In this document: piece after piece, positions 33,590 through 46,783 of the stretch
Numbering within the stretch: the stretch's first letter is position 1
How the letters are laid out: each line of letters starts with the position of its first letter
Assembly (NCBI GenBank): GCA_020740775.1
Contig: JAHEWK010000008.1
Span: forward strand, 1,178,001-1,242,000
DNA: 64,000 bases
Reading direction: 5' to 3'
Origin: Ilyonectria destructans
Lineage: Eukaryota > Ascomycota > Sordariomycetes > Hypocreales > Nectriaceae
Notes under the pieces: model-generated
What the model was told of the DNA's origin: nothing
Database searches by the model: none
The model's input: only the letters and a program-made list of their open reading frames with translations
Program-made: the position numbers and the translations under genes

Positions 33590-35333
33590 ATGGAAGGGTG
33601 AGTTTGCTCTCCCGTCCCTATCCGCCCCTGCCTGGATTCTCTTGGTCCCAATACCGCCTCGTCCAACGGTCGCTAACCATCTTCGCTCAGCTTCGGTTCC
33701 ACGTTCCGCTCAATCTGGCATGCCATGACCAGTAATGACAGACGTATGCGCCCCCATTACTTGGTGATGTTGTCCACGCGACTCGTCCGCTAATCAATCC
33801 ATTCATCCTCCAGATTCTTCCTTCGACTCCCCCTATCGCTCTGGCCGCCACGTCCCCCTGCAAAATGGCCGTAGCGACATCCTCACTGGCGTCGCCACCG
33901 CCTCCGACTCGCGACACGACGTCACTTCCCCCTATTCCGACGAGTCTGGCCGCGCATCCCCCGCCAACGGCATCTCTCTCAATACCAGCACCGCTCCCTA
34001 CACGCCCACCAGCCCCGCAAACGCCCCCTACTCCCCCGGCCTGAGAGGCATTGCCGCACGCAACGCCAGCCAAGGCGATGGCTTCGAGGTCCAGAGCCCC
34101 GGCGACGTCCCCATGCAGAGCTTCCAGGATGGTCTCCCCCCTGCTCCCCCAGTCGCCCACACCTGGAGGCGGATAGACGCCTGGGCCGACGAAAACTACC
34201 CCGAATTGTTCGATCAGCTTTGTGAAGGCGCCACCAATAACGACTTGAATGAGCTCGAGCACCAGCTCGACTGCTCACTTCCACAGGACGTGCGAGACTC
34301 GTTGATTGCTCACGATGGCCAGGAGCGAGGAGGAATGCCCACCGGAATCCTTTTTGGCTCCATGTTGCTGGACTGCGAGGAGATTGTGCAAGAGTGGGAG
34401 AACTGGAGAAAGGTCAACCATCAGTACCTGCTGGAGACTTCCGTCGCGAAGCCTTCCACACCCTCCAAGGCCTTTGGCGGCAGCAACGAGGCGTCTTCGT
34501 CCAGGCAAGGCGGCCCCGGCAACAACAACTCCGGCGTCTGGCGCCAGGATCTCATTTCCCGCCAGGACTGCGTGCCTCCCAACAGCGTCCAGAAGGCCTA
34601 CGCACACGCAGGTTGGATCCCCTTGGCTCGAGACTGGGGTGGCAACAACCTGGCTGTTGATCTGGCTCCTGGCCCCGGTGGCCAGTGGGGACAGATCATC
34701 TTGTTCGGTCGTGATTACGATACCAAGTACGTGGTGGCTCGTTCCTGGGCGGCCTTGCTGTCTGTTGTTGCCGACGACCTCAACAGCGGCAAATGGTATG
34801 TGGACGAGGACACCAACGAGCTCAAGCTGCGAGAGTTTAAGGAGACGCGAGTTGAGCCCTCCTATTTCAGCATTCTGCGATGGAGAATGGACCAGAAGTA
34901 CGGACGACGGGCCACTAACCGGAAATCTATGGCCCCTCGGGGCAAGTCCAACTCTCCCATCGGATCCCGCTCCTCGTCGCCCTACGCCAGCCCTGTCGAG
35001 GGCCCCGACGCCCGCGGGCGGTCGATGCAACGCCTCAGTGGCTCGTCTCCCCTGACGAGTCCCATGCGACCTGGATACGGAAAAGCCGCCACCCCCTTGA
35101 GTAGAGTGACGGAGGAATCGGCCATCCCGGAGATTGCGAGTGGTATCATCGAGCCGGAGAAGCTCGTCGAAGTCGAGACTCCCCGGCAAAGCAACGAGGG
35201 CAGTAGCTCCAAAGCCGGCAACCTGCCCCGGGTAGAATCGGACCTCCTCAAAGATAAGGAAAATGAGGCGCCCAAGACGAACGGGAAACAGCCTGCGGTT
35301 GCGGACGAGTCGATGAAGACGATTGAGATCTGA
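33590..35333 (+). CDS. KNR4/SMI1 homologue (cell-wall synthesis regulator)
   Basis: Three exons (33590-33597, 33691-33743, 33814-35333) give 526 residues, in phase. The first coding exon is only 8 nt (ATGGAAGG). The start MEGFGSTFRSIWHAMTSNDR and the SPYRSGRHVP segment resemble fungal Knr4/Smi1 N-termini. The SMI1/KNR4 (SUKH) domain spans about residues 120-300, with ATNNDLNELEHQLDCSLPQD, LFGSMLLDCEEIVQEWENWR and WIPLARDWGGNNLAVDLAPG. The C-terminal third is Ser/Pro-rich and disordered. Known role: Knr4/Smi1 links Slt2 MAPK cell-wall-integrity signalling to glucan and chitin synthase expression; the Neurospora relative gs-1 is needed for glucan synthase activity. Confidence 0.92.
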
Positions 35334-37382
35334 GCATCCATGAGGGACAACAAGTGTTTGGAAGAACGAAGAGCCTGCACTGGCACTGGCACACAGACAA
35401 CGATGGCATGAGACTCTTAATTTTCTGCAAAGCTCCGCGAAGAGGCAACTCTTTACACATTACATTGGTAAAACATTTCGGCGTTGGGGGCGTCGTGTCG
35501 AACACGCAACGAATCCATTATTCTATTTATTTTCCGAGGGCCGGATTCTTTTGTCGCTGCCCGAATGGTGGTACGACGGAGAAGGTATTATACGGAGGAG
35601 TGGAAATAGCATACAGCTTTCTACCTATATCCTGGTTCTTTTTTTTCTTTATTACTCCTCCGATCTCGGGTAGGGAAGGACGGCAATCAGAGGGCAGAAC
35701 AGGAGATGGAGGAGAGGAGGAATGGATTTCAAGGCCGCGGGGGGGCAAGGGAATGTTGTCCCTTGGCCTATAGAGATGGGACAATGTTAATTATTGTACG
35801 ATTAAGAATCACGGTTTAAATCCAAGTCTCTGATATTGTTCTGCGGTCAAAAAGAAGAGTTTCAAGTGGTGAATCTCGTGGGTTTGGTTGGGTGTGACGT
35901 TGGGAAGCAAAGTGCAAAGTGGCGTGTAGCCACACATGAGGGGATGTGCATGTCCCGCATGGCAGTGTGGGATCCTCGTGTAACAGTGAGCTAGAGGTGT
36001 GCTGATTGGTGATGGTGGAGGAAGTGAATAGGATGTGCATTTTGGCAGATGGGTGGTGGTTATGTTAGAACGTAGTGGGTATATTGGTTCGTGTTTGGGC
36101 TGCACGCAACGACTTCGTGTAGATGTGTGTAGGGTAGGTTATACGGGGTTGGATTGATGGATTTGAGGAAGAGTATCTACTACGTTACAACTGACAGACG
36201 ATCTAGCAAAGGCCCATGTTAAGCATAATCTCTGGTTATGACCCAATCACTTTTAAAATCGAAGCGGGATGATTACTCTAGAGTATGCCATACGCAATTA
36301 ATTCACTGTAGTATACCACCCATCTCGATTGCTAAACCAGCAGCCAATCTCGGCAACGGTACGACCCGAGGCAATCGAGGTCAACCCACGTGGATTAGTC
36401 GATGACTCAGCTTCTCCGACCAGTCCTATCTCCGTCTCATCTATCCAACACGCACCTCCTTGCACGCATCTCGTCTCACGTCTTCCCTTTAAGCTTCAGC
36501 TGCATCACGGAGCCCCTTGCCGACTCGCAGACAAAGTGCGAACCAACCCTGTCGAGCAGCGCCACGCTTGTTTTTGGGTGGGCGGTTGGCCGTCTAAAAT
36601 AGATGCCCCTGCATGCCAATCAGCCACCGCCAGTGGACCGTCGCCCGCAGATCCGGCAATTGGGCTGGCGCCGGCGGCTACTTACACTTACAACCGCTGG
36701 CTGCATATTGGCTTTTTGCTCGAAACGGCCGCGACAAACGGCCGCCCTGGCGCGATTGAGAAAAACCTCTAGGGCCAAGAGGCTGATTTAAGGTGATTAC
36801 CGTGTAGCTCACTGCAGCCTGGTCTACGGGCGCACCCCACAGTCACAGCCGCTGCTCGGGCCGCCTCCAGAGGATCGACTAGGGGCTACCTTACACCTTA
36901 CAGGGACCGGGGCATGTCTGGAGCACAGCGCTGTAGGATTGTCTGGGTAGCATTCAGCCACAAGGCTAAGCTCCCGCGCAAGCATCGAATTGGTCGGATG
37001 CGAGCCGACGGCGCTTAACCGTGCGATTCCACCAGCATAGCCTGTCCGCTTGGTGTTTCGCATGAGGGTTGTTTGCCCAACCTGCATGTTGAACCTGCCT
37101 TAACAGCTGCGCTGCCATTCTGCCGCGCCGGCTGTTTACGCCGCTCGTGAGTGTTTGTTGGTTCTCACGATGGAGGATCACGGCCTCGGCACTTGGAGTG
37201 CGTTGTCTCCACGGTTCAGAGGAGTCTTTAGAGACTCCGCCCCCAGCTGAGATTCCGTCCATATGACCTTTTCTTCTGTATTGGATTTTCGATTATCGGG
37301 TAGTCGGTCGCTCTTCTCTTTCTTGTTTGTCCTCTCGCTCTGCATTGCCTTTTCTTTCACTCGTTTACGCTCTCGCCTCAAG
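35334..37382. other. 2 kb intergenic region
   Basis: 3' flank of the KNR4 homologue, an AT-richer middle (36100-36320), then the promoter of the DUF3433 gene. An open stretch from 37263 continues in frame into that gene, but its first 40 codons (hydrophobic, Ser/Leu/Phe-rich) may be leader only. No other feature is seen. Confidence 0.4.
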
Positions 37383-40300
37383 ATGGTTTCCGCCTGGGAT
37401 AGGGTGGCGGAGCGGGTAGCTTCGAATGCTGCGTTTGAGTATGCCGCCGTTGAGCCCGGCACCAGAGAGCCAACCAGAGAGACGACCAGAAGGATGACCA
37501 ACGACAAATACAAGTCCTCCCAGACTATCAAAAGTGAGCCCCCCCAAGAGAAGCCGAAAATTGGCTGGAAACCCATCTCCTTGTCAACTCCAATCCTCTC
37601 CGGCGTCATCTTCATCACCATCATCCTCGCCGGCGCCATCGAGACTCTCGCCCAGCGAAGCGCAGCACGGGGCGGACTTGCCTTGTCCCCGTCCCTCAAC
37701 GAAATACCGAAAACCATCAATCTTAGTTATCTCTATGGCCCCACCACCATCGCTGTTCTATACAGCATAATCTGGAGCTGGATCGACCTGGACGCGAAGC
37801 GCATGCAGCCGTGGTTTGAACTGTCTAAGCCCAAGGGCGCCACGGGCGAGGACTCAATCTTCTTGGATTACCAGTACGACTTTGTTGCTTCAGTCCCTTT
37901 CAAATCTGCGCGGAGGAAGTAAGAATGAACCCGTCTTGAGTTAGACCGCCATGGGCTAACAATAATCCAGGCACTGGCTTGTCTTCTTTGCAGGAACTTC
38001 CATGGTCATTGTGTTTTGGCTCCTCACTCCCTTGCAGAGTGCTCTAATGGGCACAAGTATCGTTGCACAGACCGAGCAGGCCACAATCAGCATACGATCG
38101 CAACTACGTCCGTTGCGTGAGCAAGAAGCTCTCATCACCCCCCATTTCCTCACCACTGCCTACGCCATCGAATGGCTTGGCCAACCGTATCCCCAGTTCG
38201 CGACATCCAAGTATGCTTTGCTTCCGTTCTACCTGGAGGATGATCCAGCGCCTGTTTCGGTCGCGTCAAACTGGACGGCTGCAACGACCAAGTTTACAAC
38301 CGAGCTGAGTTGCTGGCCAGCTGAACATGAGGTAAGCTTTTTTAAGGGAACAATATCCTACGACTTCTTCAACGGTCAAGGATGCAATGCGTCGGTTGGG
38401 TTTACCACGTACGGAAATTATTCAATGATTTACGTTGGGTATGCACCCAGTGACTACTCGCAGTTTGCTCTGGAGAGTCCCAGTTGTCCCAAGACGGCCA
38501 ATTCAACCCACCAATTTCTGGCCATTTGGGCGGCTGAAATCGATGGCCCTCACTTAGACTCAGGCAATCCAGACTTCAACATCACGGCCATCTTCTGCCA
38601 ACCCCAGTATTACAAACAACAGGTGCTTGTGACACTGGAATCAGCAGATCTCAAGCCCATAGATGATTCCATTCAGGCTTTATCCCCACGGGAACTTTTG
38701 ACTGAGGAGGAATTCAACTCCACCGCGTTCGAATATCTTCTTGCGAATGGAATGTCCGAAATCGACATCACGAGGGATTATCCGTTCAACAGTGTCATCG
38801 AGCAACTCGCGCTCCTCGAAAATGCCACTCTATCTCGTCCCATCTCCAACATGGTCGGCTTTGCTTTGGCAGGGCAGAGTGCACCTCTCGTCGACTATTC
38901 TTCCCCAACAAAACTTGCGAGCATTTACCACGATGCTCACCAACACCTGTTTTCTGTTGCCATTGACGACTTGCTCACCAACACCACAACAATGACCAAC
39001 CGCACGGCGTCGGTCGACTTTTTCCTCTATGGCGTGGTTGTCAGTAGGGTTTTCGCAACGACTGTTGAATGCCTACTGGGCGTCGTCGCGGTTTTCACTG
39101 CTCTTGTACTGTGGTTTAGTCGTACCGCCCTGAGCAATTTGCCGATGAATCCCTCCACTTTGGGGAGATATCTCGACGTCTTTCGACACAGCCCCGAGCT
39201 CCTTCATTCATTCCGATCGATGGACAACACCAATGAGAAATACCTCTTGGAACAGTTTCAAAAGGACGAATTCCAGCTGTTCTATGATCGCTCCTCGAAG
39301 CGCACCCATGTCACTATTGATAAAACCCAGTCAGACGTGCCGAAATCGATTGAGGAGAACCTGAAACCCCAAAAGGGCTACTACGAACCCGTGAAGCCGT
39401 GGGTTCTGAGGAGATGGACCGGGTCTCTTTTTATTATCGTTCTTGTCGCAGGAATCGCTGGCCTCTCCTACCTGAAAATGCAGGAAAAGAAGCTAGGTGG
39501 TAAGCAGCTTTGCAATTGTTAAACGGTATGACGGCTAACCAATCTAGGGCTCCAACGTCCATCTGAAAACTTCGAGGTTTTGCAACTCTTGACGAACTAC
39601 GTTCCAACGATATTCGCCACCTTGATCGAACCCCTATGGGTCCTCTTGAACAGGATGCTCTGCGTGCTGCAGCCATTCAAGGATCTCTGGGAAGGGAGCG
39701 CACGATCATCCGTCTCGATGGACGCCACGTATACTTCTGTCCCGCCGCAGCTCGTCCTGTGGAGGGCCATCAAGTCCCGTCATTTCATTCTCGCCCTAGT
39801 ATGCGTAATGGCCCTCCTCGCCAACGTGCTTGCTGTTGGCCTTGGTTCCTTGTTCAACGAAGCACCTACAACGGCAACATACCAAGAGGTTATCCAACCA
39901 GCTTTCGCGCCCCGGTTTGACAACGATACAATCTACGATTTTGCGGCTTACCTCTACGACAACAACAATGACGCGCCGAAGTACCAAAACCACTTTTACG
40001 TCGCCATGGCCAACATGGTATCTGGAACGGCCTTGCCTCCATGGGTATCCAAGGACTACTTCTTCCAGCGGTATGACCTACCCGACTCTGACAAGATTGC
40101 AGTGGGAGATACATACAATGTGACGAGTCGGGGATTCGGCCTTAATGGAAATTGCACTGCGATATCTGCTTTCGAGGTGCCAGATGACCTGGATTACCAA
40201 TGGCGGGACGGTACTTGCCCAAATCTCATTGAAAGAGCCGCTGGGAGAATGCGAGACGCTTCACAGCGGGATGGCCAGGAAGGTCCGGCAGGAATCGAGT

Positions 40301-41220
40301 GCGTCTTCACTGCGAGTGGCTCGACTATACCTGAAATTTGCGATGTGCCCCTGACCATGGGGTGGGCTCGTTCTGCCGATCTGAACGACGACGATGAGCC
40401 GATGGAAGCCAGCTTTGTTCTATGCGAGCCGATCTTTGAGACGGCCATGTTTAACCTAACGATTGACTCTTCCGGACATGTTCTTTCATATCAGAAGACC
40501 AGCGATCTGGAGACGACCTTGGGTTATGCCGAGTCAAAAGACCACACGGACGTCATGATTGAGAACTACAACCATCAATGGGACGTATACGCACCCGATT
40601 GGCACAATGACATGGTGTCACGCGATTGGATGAACTACTTTATATTCCTCTCGACGGGGTCACGGGATGCTTTAGATCCAACATTGTCCACACCTGATCC
40701 CGAAGAGCTCAGGCCGGTAGTGGAAGACATTTACCGTCGGCTTTTCCCCATCTTTCTGAGCTTGAATGAGCACTTCCTCGATCACACGAACATGGGCCGG
40801 TCCATCACAGCCACTCGAAGCACCAAAGAGACTAGAATATTCATGGAAGAGATCTCATTCATCATCACCATCGTTATTCTTGGCATGAACACGGTCGTGG
40901 CAATGATTTTCTATATTCGCGCCGTTGCATTCGTCTTACCGCGCATGCCGACAACGCTCGGCTCGATCCTGGCGTACATTGCCCCAAGCCGACTCGCAAG
41001 TCCTACCTTGAAACCGGCGAAGGACAAGGAAAGTCGGACATTTAGTTTCGGAAGATATATCGGTGTCGATGGGGATGTGCACATTGGTGTTGAGATGGAT
41101 CCTTATGTTGTTCGCGTGGATCCAGCATCCCTAAGGAGCGGGAATGGCTTTTTCAATCGGATGCGCACTCGCTTTTTCCCTCCTACGCATGAACCAGTCA
41201 GAAGCGGGCCGTGGATATGA
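37383..41220 (+). CDS. DUF3433 multi-pass membrane glycoprotein
   Basis: Three exons (37383-37918, 37971-39499, 39548-41220) give 1245 residues, in phase, with introns of 52 and 48 bp. The protein has two similar halves, each with transmembrane segments followed by a large extracytoplasmic region rich in N-x-S/T sites. Visible membrane segments include ILSGVIFITIILAGAIETLA, the YGPTTIAVLYSIIWSW stretch, HWLVFFAGTSMVIVFWLL, FATTVECLLGVVAVFTALVL, LFIIVLVAGIAGLSYL, FILALVCVMALLANVLAVGL and ISFIITIVILGMNTVVAMIF. This matches fungal DUF3433 proteins, whose function is unknown; they are probably plasma-membrane or cell-wall-associated. The ATG at 37383 (CAAGATGG) is preferred, but an in-frame ATG at 37263 could add 40 residues. 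Confidence 0.85.
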
Positions 41221-41531
41221 GTGCAGGAACGATAAACGGACGAATAGGTAATGGTTATGATACCCAGTTATGAAAAGGATTTTAACAGTAGGGAGATACT
41301 TTGAACAAATTTAAGGGGCGAGCAGTGATTAAGCTGGTAGCGAACGTTTATTGAAATGTGTAAAAGTACAGCGAGACTCGAAATTGAATCGAACTCGGAT
41401 CTGAAAGAAAGTAAATATAAATCTGAGAAGATGTCCATGTCCTATGACAGTGCCCAAGCCCAATCCTACGCCCCATTTCCCGTACCCTAGATCCCTCGCC
41501 AACCCATAATGCTTTTTGTCTAGAATGAAAT
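41221..41531. other. Convergent 3' intergenic region
   Basis: 311 AT-rich bases between two convergent stop codons. Nothing else is seen. Confidence 0.5.
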
Positions 41532-42752
41532 TTATCCACGAATGCGGAGGGAGCGGCGCATTTGCGAAATGCCTCGCTTGGCAGACAGGGCAATGTCAGC
41601 GGACTGACCAGGAGTGCAGCTCACGCCGTCGGAAAGAGCCTGGGCCGCAGTCCAAGCACCACTGGCACAGCGCTGGAATGAAGTGCCGCCAACGCAGTTC
41701 CACTCGCCCTCGGTAGTGCAGGCAGTACCAGCGGTGAAGGTCTCGCCAGAGCTGGAGCCATCACCGGAACCACCACCGGAGACGGGGGTGGAAGTGGCAA
41801 CAGGAGCCTCGGTAGCAACAGGAGACGTAGCGACCGGAGCAGCGGTGGTAGCAGCTGGCGCATCAGAGACGGTAGCAGCCGGCGTATCAGAGACGGTAGC
41901 AGCTGGCGCATCAGAGACGGTGATGAAGACGCCTCCAGGGGCGGTAGCAGAGCCGGCACTGTCACTGCCATCGGCGGGAGCGGCGGTGGTGGCAGCCGGA
42001 GTAGCAGCAGTAGTGGTGGCAGCCGGAGCGTCAGTAGCGGTGGCAGAGCTACCGCCGCCACCGGCAGCTGCGCATCCAGTACCGGTGGGAGCGGCGAAAG
42101 CATCAGTAGAGCCATTGAGTTTCTCTACTTCACTTCCAGCGTTGGGGAACTCGACATCGGTATCGGACACAGTGCCGCAACCGTTGCCGATGTTGGCAGT
42201 GAACATATCGGGGAGAGAGCTCAGGTGGTCGGCAGAACCACCATCGCCAGTGACGGTGAGAGGAGCGCAGTTCATGTACATCTCGCGGTTGCCGACCTTG
42301 TTGAACCAAGTCCAAGCGAGGGTGTAGTTGCCAGAAACGAGCTCGTCCGGGACGGTGAAGTCATAAGTGTAAGGGTCCACGGCGTTGGCATTGTCTCCAA
42401 TGTTTCCTGCTTGGCCCTGAGCAGGGCAGCCGCCCTCGATGGACTTGATGACCTTCCAGACGGAGTTCGCGTCGGGTGCAAGGTCCGTGGTAACTGAAAT
42501 TTGGCAAGATCCACCACCGTGGACGGCAGTACCAACGAACGAGAGCTTTTGGGTGCTTCCCTGAGCGTAGACATTGCTGGCTCCCTGAGCGTCATAGACG
42601 CCATCTCGTTGCTTGCAGGGGAAGTCGGAACCGCTGGCATCGAGGGGCGAGTTGTTCAGGTTGGACTTGCCATAGGGGACGGGGTTGCTGATCATCATGT
42701 GGGCACTGGCAACGGAGGCCAGGCCAGCAAGAAGGAATGTCTTGGAGAACAT
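41532..42752 (-). CDS. AA11-like lytic polysaccharide monooxygenase with C-terminal cysteine module
   Basis: Single exon, 406 residues. The signal peptide MFSKTFLLAGLASVASA is followed immediately by His-18 (HMMISNPVPYGK), as needed for the copper histidine brace of LPMOs. A second candidate ligand is His-78 in TAVHGGGSCQIS. The segment YTLAWTWFNKVGNREMYMNC is typical of AA11-type enzymes, which cleave chitin oxidatively. After about residue 225 comes a Ala/Thr/Pro/Ser-rich linker with APAATVSD repeats. A small C-terminal module follows (TACTTEGEWNCVGGTSFQRC, then WTAAQALSDGVSCTPG), resembling the X278-like module found on some AA11 proteins and possibly chitin-binding. Roles in cell-wall remodelling or in breakdown of fungal or insect chitin are possible. 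Assignment to AA11 is from motif recognition. Confidence 0.82.
   Translation of the reverse strand: MFSKTFLLAGLASVASAHMMISNPVPYGKSNLNNSPLDASGSDFPCKQRDGVYDAQGASNVYAQGSTQKLSFVGTAVHGGGSCQISVTTDLAPDANSVWKVIKSIEGGCPAQGQAGNIGDNANAVDPYTYDFTVPDELVSGNYTLAWTWFNKVGNREMYMNCAPLTVTGDGGSADHLSSLPDMFTANIGNGCGTVSDTDVEFPNAGSEVEKLNGSTDAFAAPTGTGCAAAGGGGSSATATDAPAATTTAATPAATTAAPADGSDSAGSATAPGGVFITVSDAPAATVSDTPAATVSDAPAATTAAPVATSPVATEAPVATSTPVSGGGSGDGSSSGETFTAGTACTTEGEWNCVGGTSFQRCASGAWTAAQALSDGVSCTPGQSADIALSAKRGISQMRRSLRIRG
41851..41922 (-). repeat. 24-nt tandem repeat, three copies, in the LPMO linker
   Basis: Three consecutive copies of a 24-nt unit (plus-strand GCAGCTGGCGCATCAGAGAC then GGTA), nearly identical, encode repeated SDAPAATV residues in the linker. 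Copy number may vary between strains. Confidence 0.85.
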
Positions 42753-45700
42753 GTTGAAGGATGGTGAAATCTAAACGTTCCAGACGATAGATGTGGTATT
42801 TGCAGTGAGATTGTCGTCAAGACAGATGTCGAGCAGTGTAAGTCGACGTGGTGGTATCACAAAAGATGGTAGATAGATAATGCGCCAGGCAATACTGTAA
42901 AGTGAGTTCTGAAAGTGAAAAGAAGAAAGGACTAGCCTTTTGAAAAGAGAAGAAGAAGGAATGGAATGTCGTGAAGACTATCTCACTGAAAGGATGGACT
43001 GTGGACTTGAAGGCCTGAAGAACAAAAAGGACGATTGAGGGTGGTGATGGGAACGTCTTATATGGACTGGAATCCATCCCAAGGACTGGACATCGGATGC
43101 CCACAGGAGAGACTGACTAGGGTCAAAGAGAAAGGGGAGTCCGACACGAGCTGCAGGAACAAGCGCTATCCCTGGAAGTGAGTACATCGATTGTCACTGG
43201 GGGTGAGCCACAGCCCCTTCAGGACAAGGGAGAGACAAGTTCTGAATACCCTGGCCAGTCAGGTACGGGGATCGCCCTTTGACAAAGACGTTTCGAAGCA
43301 TAGCGGGAGGCCCAGGGGGGTGCGGGCCAAGGACGATGTGCAGCAAACGGCCGGTGATAGGCTGGCTGCATTGTTTCAAGGCGATTTGGTCACCAGTAGT
43401 AGTGTGAGCGGGCTTGGTCCAGGACGCCCAGAGCTCAGACGGCGTTCAGACCCCTGGCTAATGCGGACTGCGGAGGCGTTTGCAGGGTCCAGGAAGGATA
43501 CTGCCGAACAGGACCTGCCGGAGAGGGAGGCGTGGCCAAATTACCCTACCAGCAATGGGGGGATGGGGCATGACGGGCCTCATGCAGATCTGCCAGGTCC
43601 CTGTCGTGCTGGATTGGCCTCCGCGGGCTCTAGTGTAACACCCATTTTTATTCGCTTGCTTGCAAGGCAGTCAGCTTAGCGTAGGCCGCCAATCGTGGCG
43701 AAGACCTGAGCGCGGTGTACAAAGAACGGAGGTCGGCACAATGCACAGAGTAGGGCATGAGAGCCATGTGGTGTGGTTGGTTCTTGGTGTGCGTTGACAT
43801 TTCTGGCCAGGATGGCGGCCGCCACTGGCCGCCAATCAGACCCGGCCGAACCGATTGCTCGGAATCGGAGTCCGCCATAAAATGGAGACAACACGACGGA
43901 CCTTCATGGGCCTTCATGCGGCCAGTGGCTCGGCCACGCTTCTAGTGTGCTATTGCCGTGCTAGGGTTGACGGACGGCTTCGCGGCAGGCCCCAGCATTG
44001 GGTTCCAGTTCAGTTGCCGTCTCATCCTACCGAGGACTGGCCTTTGTCAGAACAGAGGATTGCAGAGGAGACTGACGGGCTGGGATTGCATGTTTGCTCT
44101 TGGATCCGCGTTTGAGTCGAAGCTGATGCGAATCCTTTGCTATGCCTTTGGCCTTGCCGTCTCCGCTCGCCATCGCCATCGCCGGCATACATCCCCATGA
44201 CAGTGGAGTCCGATGCCATTCAGGGAATCCATTTAGGGAATCAGGGGTAATGAGCCACGGGACAGGGGTTCAGGGGCTGGCTGGCTGGCTGGGACGGGTC
44301 GGGGCAGCCGATCCACTGGATCTGGAATAGTCAAAACTGCCGCCCACCAGTCGTCCGTCGAGATGCTGCCAAGCCTCAGACATTGTCGACTGTGAGACGA
44401 CACTGGGGTCCAAAGAAGGAAAGTTCTTGAGCCCGGGGAAAACATGGCGTGCGTGGCGCGTGTAGGCTGAGTCAATATGCGTGCCGTAGCCGGACGTATG
44501 TACGAATGCGTGCAGTTTTTTTTTTCGCATTGGTCTTGTCGCCGTTCGCGATGGGCTGTGGCTCAGATCCGAACAATGCCAGCCACGGTCACTGCCGTCA
44601 CATGCTCGCTGGAGACCAGTTGTATTGGCGGGGATATGCATAGTAGATCTCGGAGACGTCGCTCTGAGCCTACATCTGGACATGGCTTCCTTGGAGGCCT
44701 GGCACAATGACACTGGACGACGCCCCTGGGCACCTCCCTACTTTGGGTGCTCGAGGACTTTTGGCGCCTTGCCTACCAAGCGAAGGCTGACTGCGTCGGG
44801 AGGAGAAGCTGACAGCCTGCGATCTAGATGACGACGAGTATAGCGACTCGTGTTTGTGGTGAAACCGGGCCAGTTTCACTGACGTCCGTTGTCTTTTGGG
44901 CTGTCACCTGCCGGAAACAGCCAGCCGTTGTTTCCTGGGCGGGTGAAGTGACATCCACGGCCACGACCACGACTCGTTAACGCGTTTGTCGCGCCGGCTG
45001 TATCACGGCTGCATCGCGGCTTGCGATGGTTGGCGTTGTGGTGCTTGTCACTAAGTTAGATGGTGGAGTTTGTTTGGTTTGGGTTCCGTGCGTAGCCGCC
45101 CGGAGAGGCAACCGATCTGACTCTTTTCTCCTGACGTGGCGGGTGGCAGGTGCGCAATTGACCGCCAGTTGCAAGTGCGCAGCGCCTTTGGCGGCCCCCA
45201 GCTCGCCAGTTTAGGGAGCTTCCCAGGCAGCCACTCCGGCGCCGCTGGGCCGTTAGCGTCTACTGCTACCGCGATCTTTGGTGCAACCGCCAGGCCATCC
45301 AATTGACCTTTGAGAATTACCCCTGTTTGTGCCCTGTGTGACACCGAAATGTTGATATTCCCCGAAGCTGGCTTTTGTTTGGCCGTTTCTGCTCTCTAGG
45401 ACTTCTGTACAAGGTAATATCAGCCTAGGTCTGGCCCAGCTGGATTCTACTCCATGCGAAGTGTGATCCCAATTCAAAGGGAATTCCTTTTACGGACAGC
45501 ACCAATAGTCGCGTGAGAATAGTCGCCTCGGTCGGTCCCCGACTCTCACCTTCAGCTCCTGACAGGCATCGCGAGACTTTCATCACTTCCTTCCGGCGGC
45601 CGCCGCTGGATCGGCGCTGGAGGGATATAGACACCACGGCTGTGGCGTGATGGGACGACTCGCCGGACCTGTCGTTCATCCCCGCCGGGGCCAGGAGACC

Positions 45701-46783
45701 AGATGACGGGCCGATGTGGCAACCCAAGAGCATGAACCAGGATACTTTCGCTGGTGAGGCACGAAAGGAAAGAAAAACGCTCTGTCCACGTACTACTAGC
45801 GATGCTGCATGAAGCCTTGGGTGGGGAGGGCGAGCACCGACCAGCCTTCTGTAGTATTCTTGGTGGAGCTGACGAAGATCTGCCCGACGTTCTTGGCCTC
45901 TGACTCTCTGTTTCCCACCTTAGATCAAACATGCCATTGACAAGGGCGGCTATAACAAGTACGAGTCGACTGCCACCATGAAACATGGTCCCCGCTTGCA
46001 ACATACCCCAGAGAATTTTTCCTTGACTCTTTTTGGCCACCTTACGTACGATGTTGACAGTGGTTCTCAGCCCCATTACAGATAGATTAAACATGCCCTC
46101 TGTGCTTTCGTTGTTTGAGATCGACGGTAACCCTGAGGCCAAGGCCAGAGCTCTTTTCTGTAACGAATTATAATTAGACACTCAATGTTGCTTTCATCTT
46201 CCTGAAGGATTCGCTGCGACGTTTCTACGGTCGCAGCATTCAAAGCGAATTGCTGACAACCGTAACATTAGCGATGGCGACGACCTGATTCTGCTGCCCA
46301 AAGGAAGCGGGCTAGCTCCTCAGGTTTGCAACCCGGCACACTAGTCATGTCCCAATGACAACATGCGTGGCGAACTAAAAACCAACACCGCAACGTCTTT
46401 CTAGAGTCTTCTAATGCTTTCATCCGTTTGTGGATAAGTTGTTACCGGTCGCTTGGTTTGGAGGGGAACCATTCTTTGACCGATGGTTGGCACGCGCACG
46501 CTTGGATACCATTGGGGCTTGCGGTGACACAAAAAAGTCTTTCATATTCGCATACGCATCTACTCTGCGTGACAGCTGGCACCCGAAACATCCGCCTTTC
46601 ATCCGTTCTATTGGCGTCGTTGACATTTCAACACCCCTCACTGCCAGCCCAAGACGGTTTTCTTTCATGCGGTCATACCGGCAATCAACTCATCCGGAGC
46701 CGGCGCTTAGAGAGTTGGTCAAACAGAGGTGTCAACGATGGCCTTATCCTCGGGGTCTGGTCAAAAGTATCAGTGAACGTGCT
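42753..46783. other. 4 kb region without a supportable gene
   Basis: Starts with the LPMO promoter (a CTGGGG CreA-like site lies near 43197). It contains several GC-rich stretches whose open frames lack domains. The longest minus-strand ATG frame in the right half, 45552-46181 (209 codons), starts MSNYNSLQKRALALASGLPS and has no recognisable domain. A T-run of 12-13 bases lies near 44515. No transposon ends, RNA gene or degraded known gene was recognised. Confidence 0.4.
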
